A stretch of 64,000 nt of DNA from Lysobacter antibioticus HS124 (lineage in GTDB: Bacteria; Pseudomonadota; Gammaproteobacteria; Xanthomonadales; Xanthomonadaceae). Of this stretch, positions 38,276 to 47,688 are shown one piece after another. The stretch is taken from positions 1 to 64,000 of the forward strand of contig NZ_HG424458.1 in assembly GCF_000336385.2 (NCBI RefSeq), given 5' to 3'. The notes beneath the pieces are model-generated. The model was not told where the DNA came from. It searched no databases and saw only the letters and a program-made list of their open reading frames with translations. A program made the translations under genes and the position numbers. How positions within the stretch are numbered: the stretch's first letter is position 1; each line of letters begins with the position of its first letter.

Positions 38276-40672
38276 TCAGTGGCGCGCGGCCTGCGCATCC
38301 AGATCGCGCAACGGCGCGCCCGGCGCAGCCCACTGCAGGCGCAGACCGCGCCCGCCGTCGCGCTGGTACCAATCCAGGCGCAGGCGATGCCAGCCGCGCT
38401 TGAGCGGCACCTGCGCGTGCAAGGTCTGGTCGTAGCTGTCGTTGCGGATCACCGGTTCTCCGTCCACGTACAAGGCCGAACGGTCGTCGCCCTGCAAGGC
38501 GAAGCGGTACACCCCGTCCGCCTGCGCTTCGACATAGCCGTCGAAGCGCAGGCCGTAGCGACGCAGCAAGCCGTAGCCTTCGACGTCCAGCGAAGTCGCG
38601 GCGCCCTGCTTCGACGGCTCGCCGGCACGGGCGAACTCGTCCAGCGAAGCGTAACTGCCTTCGTACAAGCGATAGCCCAGGCCCACGCGGGAGGGCCGCG
38701 GCGGCACGGACGCCGGCAGATACCCTCGATAACGCAGCACCGCCTCATGCACCCCACTGCGGCGGCCGTCGGCGAGTTCGGTGACGGTGCGCAAAGTACG
38801 GCTCTGGCCGAGCGCGACGACGACCTCGAGCGGTCCGTCGATGAGCGCCGATCGCGCGTCCGGCTCGCTGCCGTCGAGGGTGTAGCGGATCTTCGCGCCC
38901 GGCACCGCCGGAACCAGCGCGAAACGGTGCCGGTATTCGTCGCCCTCGCCCGCTTCCTGCACCCGCATCACGTCGGCCAGGCCATGCGGCGCCGGAATGC
39001 GATAGCCGACGCCCTGCCGGTCCAGGTGCGGAAACTGCCCGCGCAGGCGCCGCTCGAAATCGGCGTAGTCGCGCTCGGTCTGCGGCGTCCAGCCGACCTC
39101 GGCCAAGGCCAGCAGGCGCGGAAACACCATGTACTCGACCATCGCCTCGGTCTTGAGGTGCTCGGTCCAGACATTGCCCTGCACGCCGAGCACATGCCGC
39201 GCCTGCTCGGGGTTCAGCGCCGCCGGTACCGGGTCGTAGCCGTAGACCCGGGACAGGGTCAGTTCGCCGCCGAGGTTCCATTGCTCGTACTTCGACGGCC
39301 CCTGGCCGTAATCGAAGTAGCAGCACTGGGTCGGGGTCATGATCACGTCGTGGCCCTGCTGCGCCGCCGCTATCCCGCCGGCCTCGCCGCGCCAGGACAT
39401 GACCGTCGCGTCGGGCGCCAAGCCGCCTTCGAGGATCTCGTCCCAACCGATGATGCGCTTGCCGCGGGTGTGCAGGAACTTCTCCATCCGGCGGATGAAA
39501 TAGCTCTGCAGTTCGTGCTCGTCCTTGAGGCCTTCGCGGCGCATCACCGCCTGCGCGACTTCGCTGCTCTTCCAGCGCGTCTTCGGCGCTTCGTCGCCGC
39601 CGATGTGCAGATACGGCGCCGGGAACAGCGCGACCACTTCGTCGAGCACGTTCTCCAGGAACTGGAAGGTCTCTTCCTTGGGACAGTAGATGTCGTCGTA
39701 CACGCCCCAGTTGGTGCCGACCTCGAACGGCCCCGGCGTGCAGGCCAGCTCGGGGTACGCCGCCAGCGCGGCCAGCGAATGCCCGGGCATCTCGATTTCC
39801 GGGATCACCGCGATGTGGCGTTCGCGGGCGTAGGCCACGATCTCGCGCACTTCGTCCTGGGTGTAGAAGCCGCCGTAGGGCTTGCCGTCGCCGACATAGG
39901 GATCGATGTTGCGGCCGAGCACGGTCTCCTTGCGCTGCGCGCCGACGCCGGTCAGGCGCGGATAGCGCTTGATCTCGATCCGCCAGCCCTGGTCCTCGGT
40001 CAGGTGCCAGTGGAAGGTGTTGAGTTTGTACTGCGCCATCAGGTCGATGTAGCGCTTGACGAAGGCGACCGGGTACAGGTGCCGGCCGACGTCCAAGTGC
40101 ATGCCGCGATAGGCGAAACGCGGCGCATCGTCGATGCTCAGCGAGCGCAGGCGCAGCGGCGCCGCCTGGCGTGCGGCCGGCAACAACTGGCGCAGGGTCT
40201 GATAGCCGTAGAACAGCCCCGCCGGCGGACCAGCGAGGCGGATGCCGCGATCGGTGACCTCGAGCCGATAGCGTTCGTCGGCTCGCGCGTCGCGGCCGCC
40301 GGTCGCGGGCTCGGCGACCAACTGCACATAGGCCGAAGCTTCGTCCTCGCCCCTGCGCGGCTTGGGCGCGCCGTCGCGCACCGCCAGGTTCAGGCCTTGG
40401 CGCGATGCGAGTTCGTCGCGCAACAAGCGCGCGACGGCGCGGGCTTCGGCATTGTTGGCGTAAATCGTGGTGTCCGCATCGAGCGTGAACGTGCCCTCGC
40501 CCACCTGCACCTGCGCCGGCCGCGGCACCAATTCCGGCCCCAATTCCAACGCCTGCGCATGCGGCGCGGCGCCATCGGCGGCGCTCGCAACCGGAGCGAG
40601 CGCCGTGCCGATCAAGCCGAACAGCAACCAAGGCAAGCGCGCACGGGACAGTTTCGCCAAGGTTCGTTTCAT
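38276..40672 (-). CDS. GH20 beta-N-acetylhexosaminidase with C-terminal PA14-like domain
   Basis: The enzyme should remove terminal beta-GlcNAc (or GalNAc) from glycans in the periplasm or outside. The 798-residue product begins with a signal peptide (MKRTLAKLSRARLPWLLFG, Ala cut near ASAAD). A GH20b domain and the TIM barrel follow, with the catalytic pair Asp360-Glu361 in HIGGDEAPKTRW. A chitobiase-type C-terminal region and a PA14-like beta domain (YRLYEGSYASLDEF to LQWAAPG) come next. The ATG at MKRTLAK is chosen over one six codons upstream for its signal peptide. It precedes receptor 1 by about 150 bases. Confidence 0.93.
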   Translation of the reverse strand: MKRTLAKLSRARLPWLLFGLIGTALAPVASAADGAAPHAQALELGPELVPRPAQVQVGEGTFTLDADTTIYANNAEARAVARLLRDELASRQGLNLAVRDGAPKPRRGEDEASAYVQLVAEPATGGRDARADERYRLEVTDRGIRLAGPPAGLFYGYQTLRQLLPAARQAAPLRLRSLSIDDAPRFAYRGMHLDVGRHLYPVAFVKRYIDLMAQYKLNTFHWHLTEDQGWRIEIKRYPRLTGVGAQRKETVLGRNIDPYVGDGKPYGGFYTQDEVREIVAYARERHIAVIPEIEMPGHSLAALAAYPELACTPGPFEVGTNWGVYDDIYCPKEETFQFLENVLDEVVALFPAPYLHIGGDEAPKTRWKSSEVAQAVMRREGLKDEHELQSYFIRRMEKFLHTRGKRIIGWDEILEGGLAPDATVMSWRGEAGGIAAAQQGHDVIMTPTQCCYFDYGQGPSKYEQWNLGGELTLSRVYGYDPVPAALNPEQARHVLGVQGNVWTEHLKTEAMVEYMVFPRLLALAEVGWTPQTERDYADFERRLRGQFPHLDRQGVGYRIPAPHGLADVMRVQEAGEGDEYRHRFALVPAVPGAKIRYTLDGSEPDARSALIDGPLEVVVALGQSRTLRTVTELADGRRSGVHEAVLRYRGYLPASVPPRPSRVGLGYRLYEGSYASLDEFARAGEPSKQGAATSLDVEGYGLLRRYGLRFDGYVEAQADGVYRFALQGDDRSALYVDGEPVIRNDSYDQTLHAQVPLKRGWHRLRLDWYQRDGGRGLRLQWAAPGAPLRDLDAQAARH

Positions 40673-40936
40673 GAGCGGGCCTCGAGCCATGCGGGCATGC
40701 CGCGGAATGCAGCAAAGCCGCGTTGAAACCCCGGATTCCCTCGCTCGCGGAAATGACCGCCCGCGGACAGATCTGCACCATCCTCCCAGGCCTCCCCCCC
40801 GCCCAAGCGGGGTCCCTGAAGGTTCAGCGCGTCATTGCGATCGCCCCGGCGTCGGGATGCGCGCCTGCGCCTGTCTCGCGCAGAGGAAAGGCGCGACACG
40901 GCGGCGGCAGCCCGGGAGGTCATCGCGTTCATCGCC

Positions 40937-43450
40937 TCAGTTCGATGCCGCGCAGGCTGAGGCCGGCAGCGCCGCGGCCTGGGTGCCCCAGGCCGGCGCG
41001 GGCTGGGTGCCGAGATCGAAACGCAGGGTGCCGCCGTTGCGCAGCGCGCTCCAGTCCAGCCACACCTTGTCCTGGGCCTTGCCCTCGAACTCGGCGCCTT
41101 GCACGTACTGCACGCGGCGGCCGTCGGCGCCGGGCGCTTCGATGCGCAGGGTCTTGCCGTTGCCCAGGTCGAGTTCGACCTGTTCGAAGCGCGGCGTGTG
41201 CAGCAGCAACTCGCCGGTGCCCGGCACCGCCGGGTACAGGCCGATCGCGCTGAACAGATACCAGGCCGACATGGTGCCGAGGTCGTCGTTGCCGGTGACG
41301 CCGTTGGGTGCGTTGGTGAACAGCGCCTGGGCCGAACGCAACACGGTCGCGGTCTTCCACGGCTGGCCGATCAGCGTGTACATCCACGGGCTGTGCAGAT
41401 CGGGTTCGTTGTTCGGGTTGTAGCGGTACTGGTTGTAGTAGCTGTACGGCCCGACCACCCACTGCTTGCGCGCCGCGTTGAGCGGGTCGGCCAACAGCTG
41501 GTCGTAGGCGAAGAACGCATCCAGGCGCTTGCCGGTCTGCTCGGCGCCGCCCATGGCCTCGACCAGGCCGCTGACGTCCTGCTGCACCAGCCACTGGTAC
41601 TGCCAGGCGGTGCCTTCATGGAAGCCGTGGTGCGAACGCGGGCTGTAACCGCCGTCGGCCTCGACATAGAACCGGCCGTCGTCCAGGCGCGGACGCGGGA
41701 AGCCGCGGAAACCCAGCTCCGGATCGGCGGCGTCGGCGTCCCAGACCTTGCGCCAGTTGCGGCCGCGCTCGCGCAACGTCGCCGCATCCTGGTCTTTGCC
41801 CAGCGCCTGCGCCATCTGCGCCAGCGAGCAATCGGCCAGCGCGTATTCCAGGGTCGAGGAGCCGCCGTGATGCGGGTCCACGTCCATGCTCTTGGCCGGG
41901 AAAGCGCGGTCGTACTGGACGAAACCGCGGCTCAGGTAACTCGGGTTGCCGGCGCGGCCCTGGCTGCGCACCAGCGCCGGCGGCAGGCCGTAGGCGTTCT
42001 CGCGCAGCGCCGCGTAGGCCTGCTGCTCGCGGCCTTCGAGCGCGCCGAAACGCCACAGATCGACCAGGAACGGGGTCGCCGGATCGCCGGTCATGACGTT
42101 GCTGTCGTAGTTGGCGTAGCCCCAGCGCGGCAGCCAGCCGTTCTGCTCGTGGATCTTCAGCACCGACTGGGCGATGTCGCGCGCCCGCTGCGGCCGCAGC
42201 ATCGCCAGCAACTGATTCTGCGAGCGGTAGGTGTCCCACAACGAGAAGTACTCGTAGTACGTCCAGCCCTCGGCCTTGTGGATTTCGGTGTCGTACCCGC
42301 GATAGCGGCCGTCGCTGTCGCTGCCGGTCAGCGGCTGCAGCAGCGAGTGATACAACGCGGTGTAGAACACGGTGCGGTCGTCGCCGCTGCCGCCCTTGAC
42401 GCGCACCGAGTTCAGCTCCTGGCGCCAGGCGTCCTGGGACTGCTTGCGCATCGCCTCGAAGCTCAACGGCTTGCCGCCGCGGCTGGCCTCGTCGCGCAGG
42501 TTGCGGCGCGCGCCTTCGATGTCGACGTGCGAGATCGCGCTCAGCGCGGTCACCGATTTGCCCTTGGCGGTGTCGAAGGTGAACCAGGCGCCGTGCGGAC
42601 GGGTGTCGCCCTGCATGCTGACCCGGCCGCCGGGATGGCCGCCGGTTTCGTCCCACACGCCATGGCTGGCGAAGGCCCGGTCGAATTCCATCCGGAACCA
42701 GGTCGTGTACTGCTGCCCGCCGCAGAAGCTCTTGGTGACGATCTTGCCTTCCACGGCGCGGTCGCCGACCACCTCGATATTGCTGCCGACCACCAGATGG
42801 CGTTCGTTGGCCTGGCCGGTGTTGACCAGGATCGTGCCCTGCGCGGCGCCGGCCGGGAAGGTGTAGCGCTCGGCCGCGGCGCGGGTCAGTGCGGTGGCTT
42901 CGGCGTCGATCGGGCCGGCCGCTTCGCCGGTCAGGCGCACCTTGTAATAGCCGGCCTGGCCGACTTCGCCATCGTGGGTGTAGGTCGAGGCATAGGCCTT
43001 GTGATCGAAGGCCTTGGGACTCTTGGTGTCGAAACGCTGGCCCGGGCCGATCGCGCCGGTGGTCGGCAGCACCGACAACTGGCCGCCCTGCTCCCAGCAA
43101 CCGGCGCCGGACAGGAAGGAATGGCCGAAGCCGCGGATCTTGGGATCGTCATAGCGCCAGCCGCTGTAGTGATCGCCGATCGGGCTGACCTGGATCAGGC
43201 CGAACGGCGCCGACGCGCCGGGGAAGGTGTTGCCGTCGTCCTTGCTGCCGATGAAGGTGTTGACCTCCGCCGCCGGGTCGGCCGCTCTCTCGGTCGCCGG
43301 CGCGGCCGCAACGGCCAGCGCGCTGACCAGGGCCAGGGACAAGGCGGTCGCTCCGGTCAGCCAGGCCTTGCCGTTTCCGCCGCTGCGCCGCGTCGCCGCG
43401 CCGTTGCCGAAGATCGAAGCCTGCCCTTGCCTCACCGGAGTACGAGTCAT
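40937..43450 (-). CDS. GH92 family alpha-mannosidase, exported
   Basis: GH92 enzymes are calcium-dependent exo-alpha-mannosidases that trim high-mannose N-glycans. The 837 residues start with a long charged leader and hydrophobic helix (GATALSLALVSALAVAAA). The GH92 N-domain follows (NTFIGSKDDGNTFPGASAPF), then the (alpha/alpha)6 barrel with YYEYFSLWDTYRSQ, and the signature GNDDLGTMSAWYLFSAIGLY with the conserved Asp pair. GH92 members may cleave 1,2-, 1,3- or 1,6-linkages; the one here cannot be told from sequence. It starts 92 bases after receptor 2, in the same transcription direction. Confidence 0.94.
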   Translation of the reverse strand: MTRTPVRQGQASIFGNGAATRRSGGNGKAWLTGATALSLALVSALAVAAAPATERAADPAAEVNTFIGSKDDGNTFPGASAPFGLIQVSPIGDHYSGWRYDDPKIRGFGHSFLSGAGCWEQGGQLSVLPTTGAIGPGQRFDTKSPKAFDHKAYASTYTHDGEVGQAGYYKVRLTGEAAGPIDAEATALTRAAAERYTFPAGAAQGTILVNTGQANERHLVVGSNIEVVGDRAVEGKIVTKSFCGGQQYTTWFRMEFDRAFASHGVWDETGGHPGGRVSMQGDTRPHGAWFTFDTAKGKSVTALSAISHVDIEGARRNLRDEASRGGKPLSFEAMRKQSQDAWRQELNSVRVKGGSGDDRTVFYTALYHSLLQPLTGSDSDGRYRGYDTEIHKAEGWTYYEYFSLWDTYRSQNQLLAMLRPQRARDIAQSVLKIHEQNGWLPRWGYANYDSNVMTGDPATPFLVDLWRFGALEGREQQAYAALRENAYGLPPALVRSQGRAGNPSYLSRGFVQYDRAFPAKSMDVDPHHGGSSTLEYALADCSLAQMAQALGKDQDAATLRERGRNWRKVWDADAADPELGFRGFPRPRLDDGRFYVEADGGYSPRSHHGFHEGTAWQYQWLVQQDVSGLVEAMGGAEQTGKRLDAFFAYDQLLADPLNAARKQWVVGPYSYYNQYRYNPNNEPDLHSPWMYTLIGQPWKTATVLRSAQALFTNAPNGVTGNDDLGTMSAWYLFSAIGLYPAVPGTGELLLHTPRFEQVELDLGNGKTLRIEAPGADGRRVQYVQGAEFEGKAQDKVWLDWSALRNGGTLRFDLGTQPAPAWGTQAAALPASACAASN

Positions 43451-43542
43451 CGTGGTTGCGCCCTGCCGTCGCTTGGAAACATCGGTTGGAAAAGAATCCG
43501 TCGCGACGGCCCCGCAGGGCCGCCGCGACGGGCATTACCGCA

Positions 43543-46431
43543 TCAGTTGAAGTCCAGCACGTACTCGATCGCGAACTCGCGGCCGACCGGGCTGAAGATG
43601 CGGTCGGCGATGAAGGCGAAGTCCTTCTTGTACGGGTCCTTGTCTTCGTTGACCCGGTCGAACAGATTGCTGACGTAGACGTTGACGCGCGCCTTTTCGG
43701 TCAGCTGGTAGCCCGCGCTGACGTTCCAGGTGATCGCCGGTCCGACACGGCCGTAGTACTTCTTGGTGCTCTGACCGAAGGTCGGGCTGCCGGCGTCGTT
43801 GTCCAGGCAGTTGTCCGAGCTGGGCACGTAGCCGTCGGCGAACGGCAGGCAGCCGTTGAAGCGCACGCTCGGCACGCTGCCCACGCGGTCGGCGTAGACG
43901 GTCGCGTTCCACTTGTCGCGCTGCCAGTTGACGCTGCCGCGGAACTTGCTGCGCGGCTCGTCGTTGCGCTTGTCCTGCATTTCCTCGCTGGCGTCGGCCC
44001 GGGTCTCGAGCTTGAGCAGGTTGGTGTAGTTCAGGCCGAAGGTGAAATCGCCCCAGCGCTGGGTCGGCAGGCGATACTTCAACGAAGCGTCGACGCCTTC
44101 GACGTTGCGCGCGGCGCGGTTGACCGGTCCGGTGCGGATCTCGGTGACCTGGCCGAGCAGCGGGCCGGCACCGTCCGGATCGGCGGCGCGGGTCACGCGG
44201 CCGATCTGCAGCTTGCAGCGGTCGGCGCTGGGCGCGCCGATGCGCGGTTCGCCGGTCGGCGTCTTGCCGGTCAGGCAGTAGGCCTCGTCGAGCAGCACGT
44301 CGTTGGCGCCGACGTCGTCGATTTCGTCTTCCAGCTCGATCCGCCAATAGTCGGTCGACACCGACAGGCCTTCGGCGATGTCCCAGACGAAGCCGGCGGT
44401 CCACGAGTTGCCGGTTTCGTACTTCAGGTCGGGCGTGCCCTGACGCGAGATGTCGGCGTCTTCGACCTTGAAGCCGGCGTCCCAGGTGCAGTTGCCCTGC
44501 TGGCCCGCGCGCAGGCAGTTCAGGTAGTCGGTCTGGTCGGACACCGAGGTGCTCGGGGTCGCGTAGACGAAATGCATGTCCGGCGCGCGGAAGCTGGTGG
44601 CGTAGGTGCCGCGCACCAGCAGGTTGCTGAACGGACGCCATTCCAGGCCGGCGTTGTAGGTCGTGGCGGCGTCGCCGGAGACCGCGTCGTACTTGTCGTA
44701 GCGCGCGGCCAGCGAGGCGGTCAGCGACTCCAGCAGCGGGATCTTGAACTCGACGCCGGCGGCATAGTGGTTGCGCGAGCCCGAGCCCAGGTCGATGTTG
44801 GCGGTCTGGTCGTACTTCGGGTTGGCGCCGAGAGTGTTCGGATCGGGCGCCAGGCGGTAGCCCTGCTTGGCCGCTTCCAACTGCGCGGCGAAGCCGATCG
44901 GGCCGGCCCAGCCTTCGAACAGGTCGCCGCTGACGATGAAGTTGGCCGAGGTCAGCCAGGATTCGGCGCGGTTCTTGCCGCGGGTCGAGATCGATGCGTA
45001 GTCCTGCGGCGAGATCGGATTCCAGAACCGGCCCTGATCCAGGCGGTCGCGGTTCGGCCCGAGGAAGTAGCGGTCGGCGTCGGCGTAGACGATCGCCGGG
45101 AACTTCTCGTCGACCCGGTACTCGGCGCGGCCGATGCTGAAATCCCAGTCGAAGCGGTCGCCGAACTGGCCGCGCAGGCCGGCCGACACGTCCCAGGACA
45201 ATTCGTCGGAATGGGTGTAGCCGCCTTCGGCACCGCCGATTTCCTGCGGGGTGAAGCGCTTGACCAGATCGAGGTTGGCGTTGAGGCCGACATCGCGGTA
45301 GGTGCCGTTGGAGCTCCACGCCGGCATGAAGGTCATGTTCTCGCCGCGCGAGCTCCACACGCCGAGGCTGGCCCAGCCCTGCATGCCGTTTTCGAAGTCG
45401 TAGTTGCCGTAGACGTAGCCGGACTTGTCGTCGCTGCCGTTGCGCAGGGTCCAGTGCTGGTAGGCCGCGAGCTGGCCGCACTGCCAGCCGGTGTCGCTGA
45501 TGCGGTTGGTGTTGCGGTTGTAGGTTCGGCGGTTCTGCAGGAAGAACTCGTTGCCGTACTGATCGCAGGCGCCGGGCGGCGGCATCATGCGCAGGCCGGT
45601 GCCGGCGTTGAACATGCGGATGCCGACCGAGGGCAGGATGCCGACCTTGCGGTCCTGTGGGTTCAGCGACTGCGGCGGTGCGTCGAAATCCGAATCCATG
45701 AACGGACGTTCGCCGGCCGGCAGCGCCTCGCGATGGAACCACTGCAGCGCGTAGGTCACGTTCCAGTTGTCGCCGCTGCGGCCGCCGGCCCAGGACAGGT
45801 CCATCTGGTCGCGGCCGCCGCGGGTCGAGGTGCCGCCGCGCAACTTGACCTGGTCGCCCTGGAATTCCTTCTTGAGGATCACGTTGATCACGCCCGCGAC
45901 CGCGTCGGAGCCGTAGATGGCCGAAGCGCCGCTGGCCAGCACTTCGATCCGCTCGACGATCGCGGTCGGGATGTTGTTGTAGTTGGCGAAGTTGCTCTTG
46001 CCCTGGTACGGCAGCGGGTAGTCGACCACGCGGCGGCCGTTGATCAGCAGCAAACTGCGGCCCGGGCCCATGTTGCGCAGGTTGAGCGGGCTGGCGTTGA
46101 CGGTGTGCTGGCCCCAGGCGATGTCGGATTCGACCGTGCCCATCGCTTCGGTCAGCGTGGTCAGCGCGTCGTAGACGGTGGTGAAGCCTTCCTTCTCGAT
46201 CTGCGCGGCGGTGATGGTGAACACTGGCGCCGGACCTTCGATCTCGGCGCGCTTGATGCGCGAGCCGGTCACGGTGACCTTGTCGATTTCGGTAGGCTTG
46301 CCGGCTTGCGCGCCGGCCTCGGCGCCGGTCGCGGCCGCCTCGCCCGTCTGGGCTTGGGCGACGACGGGCGCAAACAGGATCGACAGCAAGGCGCCGGTCA
46401 GCGCGCTGCGTCGCAAGGTGGAATGGCTCAT
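43543..46431 (-). CDS. TonB-dependent receptor 2 of the glycan locus
   Basis: The 962-residue outer-membrane receptor has a signal peptide (MSHSTLRRSALTGALLSILF, cut after AQA), a VTVTGSRI segment, a plug (GPGRSLLLINGRRVVDYPLP, AIYGSDAVAGVINVILKK) and a barrel ending IEYVLDFN. It is a paralogue of receptor 1, with long identical plug stretches but diverging barrel loops, so the two may prefer different glycan fragments. GGGAG precedes the ATG. Two operator-like elements stand 64 and 130 bases upstream. GH92 follows 92 bases downstream, probably in the same operon. Confidence 0.94.
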   Translation of the reverse strand: MSHSTLRRSALTGALLSILFAPVVAQAQTGEAAATGAEAGAQAGKPTEIDKVTVTGSRIKRAEIEGPAPVFTITAAQIEKEGFTTVYDALTTLTEAMGTVESDIAWGQHTVNASPLNLRNMGPGRSLLLINGRRVVDYPLPYQGKSNFANYNNIPTAIVERIEVLASGASAIYGSDAVAGVINVILKKEFQGDQVKLRGGTSTRGGRDQMDLSWAGGRSGDNWNVTYALQWFHREALPAGERPFMDSDFDAPPQSLNPQDRKVGILPSVGIRMFNAGTGLRMMPPPGACDQYGNEFFLQNRRTYNRNTNRISDTGWQCGQLAAYQHWTLRNGSDDKSGYVYGNYDFENGMQGWASLGVWSSRGENMTFMPAWSSNGTYRDVGLNANLDLVKRFTPQEIGGAEGGYTHSDELSWDVSAGLRGQFGDRFDWDFSIGRAEYRVDEKFPAIVYADADRYFLGPNRDRLDQGRFWNPISPQDYASISTRGKNRAESWLTSANFIVSGDLFEGWAGPIGFAAQLEAAKQGYRLAPDPNTLGANPKYDQTANIDLGSGSRNHYAAGVEFKIPLLESLTASLAARYDKYDAVSGDAATTYNAGLEWRPFSNLLVRGTYATSFRAPDMHFVYATPSTSVSDQTDYLNCLRAGQQGNCTWDAGFKVEDADISRQGTPDLKYETGNSWTAGFVWDIAEGLSVSTDYWRIELEDEIDDVGANDVLLDEAYCLTGKTPTGEPRIGAPSADRCKLQIGRVTRAADPDGAGPLLGQVTEIRTGPVNRAARNVEGVDASLKYRLPTQRWGDFTFGLNYTNLLKLETRADASEEMQDKRNDEPRSKFRGSVNWQRDKWNATVYADRVGSVPSVRFNGCLPFADGYVPSSDNCLDNDAGSPTFGQSTKKYYGRVGPAITWNVSAGYQLTEKARVNVYVSNLFDRVNEDKDPYKKDFAFIADRIFSPVGREFAIEYVLDFN

Positions 46432-46494
46432 ACGCGGTGCTCCCCAAGAGAGAAAGTGGACTGCAAAGGCGACCGTCCCTGGCCCCGGACTGAA

Positions 46495-46510
46495 TTTCTA
46501 TCGATCTAAA
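46495..46510. promoter_or_regulatory. Operator candidate, proximal to receptor 2
   Basis: TTTCTATCGATCTAAA shares the half-site ATCGATCTAAA with the element before receptor 1; its left half is weaker. Confidence 0.55.
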
Positions 46511-46560
46511 TGCCGACCTTCGTCAGTACGACAAGCCGAAGCGGCATACCCAACCCCCAA

Positions 46561-46576
46561 ATTGGATCGATCTAAA
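46561..46576. promoter_or_regulatory. Operator candidate, distal to receptor 2
   Basis: ATTGGATCGATCTAAA differs from the receptor 1 element only at its first base. Its centre is 66 bases from the proximal site, allowing cooperative or looping binding. Confidence 0.65.
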
Positions 46577-46831
46577 TTAACCACAACCGACTTGGGCCTT
46601 GCATGACGCGGCGCAGCAATACAGCTGTGCTAGGTCTCGGTCCCGAGCTGCGATCGCCGCCAAGCCCTTGTTTTGCCGAGCTTGGCCGCAGGCACTCGCG
46701 CCCACGCCCTTGCACGGGCGCGCACTCGCCCCCGCGCAGGTAACCGTTTACTCGCGCGAAATCTCGCCGCCGCTGTCCGTACCGGGCCGCATCGTCGACA
46801 ATGAAATCCCGCCCTCGCCTCCGGCACGACG

Positions 46832-47305
46832 ATGAGCGCACTGAGCCCTACTCCGACCGACCGGCTCGGCCGGCTGCTGGACGCGATCGCAGCGCGCAAG
46901 GACGACGGCAGCCGTTTCCACTGCCTGGATCTGCGCCCCCGGGCGCCCGACCGGCTGGGCGAAGTCTGCGCCCTGTTGCGGTTGAGCCCGCGCGACTGCG
47001 CGCTGGCCCCGGCGCAGCCGCAGGCGCCGGACGATCTGCGCCGCTGGCTGCTCAAGCCGATGCGCGGCGCGGCGACCCAGTCCTGGCTCAACGGCGCGCT
47101 GTTCGACGAGTTCGTCGCTCGCCTGGATGCGCTGGCCGGCGCAGCGCCGCGCTGGCGGCGTCTGTCGCGCGATATCCACGCGCCGCTGCGTCCAGCGCTG
47201 GGCGCGGTCTGGGACGCCTTCGTCGCCGATGCCGGCGACGAAGGCGCTTGGTTGATCCTGTGCACCTGGGAGGGCGCGGCGGATCCGTTCGCGACGCCGG
47301 CCTGA
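46832..47305 (+). CDS. Conserved-looking cytoplasmic protein, unknown function
   Basis: The 157-residue product has codon use typical of real genes here (G or C in nearly all third positions) and no signal peptide or membrane segment. It looks mostly helical (RLGRLLDAIAARKDDG, GALFDEFVARLDALAG). No family was recognised. It is the only plus-strand gene inside the glycan region and is divergent from receptor 2. Antisense frames in the same place have arginine-rich, shadow-like products and were rejected. Confidence 0.6.
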   Translation: MSALSPTPTDRLGRLLDAIAARKDDGSRFHCLDLRPRAPDRLGEVCALLRLSPRDCALAPAQPQAPDDLRRWLLKPMRGAATQSWLNGALFDEFVARLDALAGAAPRWRRLSRDIHAPLRPALGAVWDAFVADAGDEGAWLILCTWEGAADPFATPA

Positions 47306-47351
47306 ACCGTTGGCAGCCGCGACGGTCCTCGCCCCCTGCCTCGGGTCGGAC

Positions 47352-47669
47352 TCAGAACGCCGCAGGCTCGCCGTCGTCGTCCAAGTAACGCCCGCCGATC
47401 ATCCGCAACAGCTCGCGCAAATCGACGCGCAAGGCCTCGCTCAAGGCGCCGGCACAGAGCACGTGCACGTGATCGGGCTCGAACCACAGTTGCACCGGAT
47501 CGCCCCAGCGCCGGTTGCGCAGCGGCTGCGGAGCGTCGTCCAGCCCGACCTGATTGGGTCCGCCGCGGCCGGCGAAGGTCGGCAGGGACGCGACCTGCAG
47601 CAACAGGGCCTCGCGCCGCCGCCGGTAGTCGGCGGGATCGTCGGGCATCGCCTTGTATTCGTAACCCAT
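47352..47669 (-). CDS. Hypothetical 105-residue protein
   Basis: A soluble, charged protein begins MGYEYKAMPDDPADYRRRREALL and contains QLWFEPDHVHVLCAGAL, a plausible strand-turn-strand. There is no signal peptide. Codon use is normal for the genome. It follows cutC by 19 bases in the same direction, so it probably belongs to the glycosylasparaginase-cutC operon. No family was recognised. Confidence 0.6.
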   Translation of the reverse strand: MGYEYKAMPDDPADYRRRREALLLQVASLPTFAGRGGPNQVGLDDAPQPLRNRRWGDPVQLWFEPDHVHVLCAGALSEALRVDLRELLRMIGGRYLDDDGEPAAF

Positions 47670-47688
47670 CGTCCGACGCTCCGGCCTC

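Larger units (their letters stand above)
46432..46831. other. Promoter region of receptor 2
   Basis: No gene was recognised. It contains two operator candidates (listed separately), AT-richer sequence at 46485-46585 that suits a promoter, and the start region of the divergent 157-codon gene. Confidence 0.6.

Noticed and set aside
35503-38403. Plus-strand frame of about 966 codons opposite TonB receptor 1
   Set aside because: Antisense shadow caused by high G/C; the minus strand encodes a complete receptor with plug and barrel motifs.
46630-47487. Minus-strand frames opposite the 157-codon gene
   Set aside because: Products are Arg/Ala-rich and lack gene-like codon bias; the plus-strand frame has normal third-position G/C.
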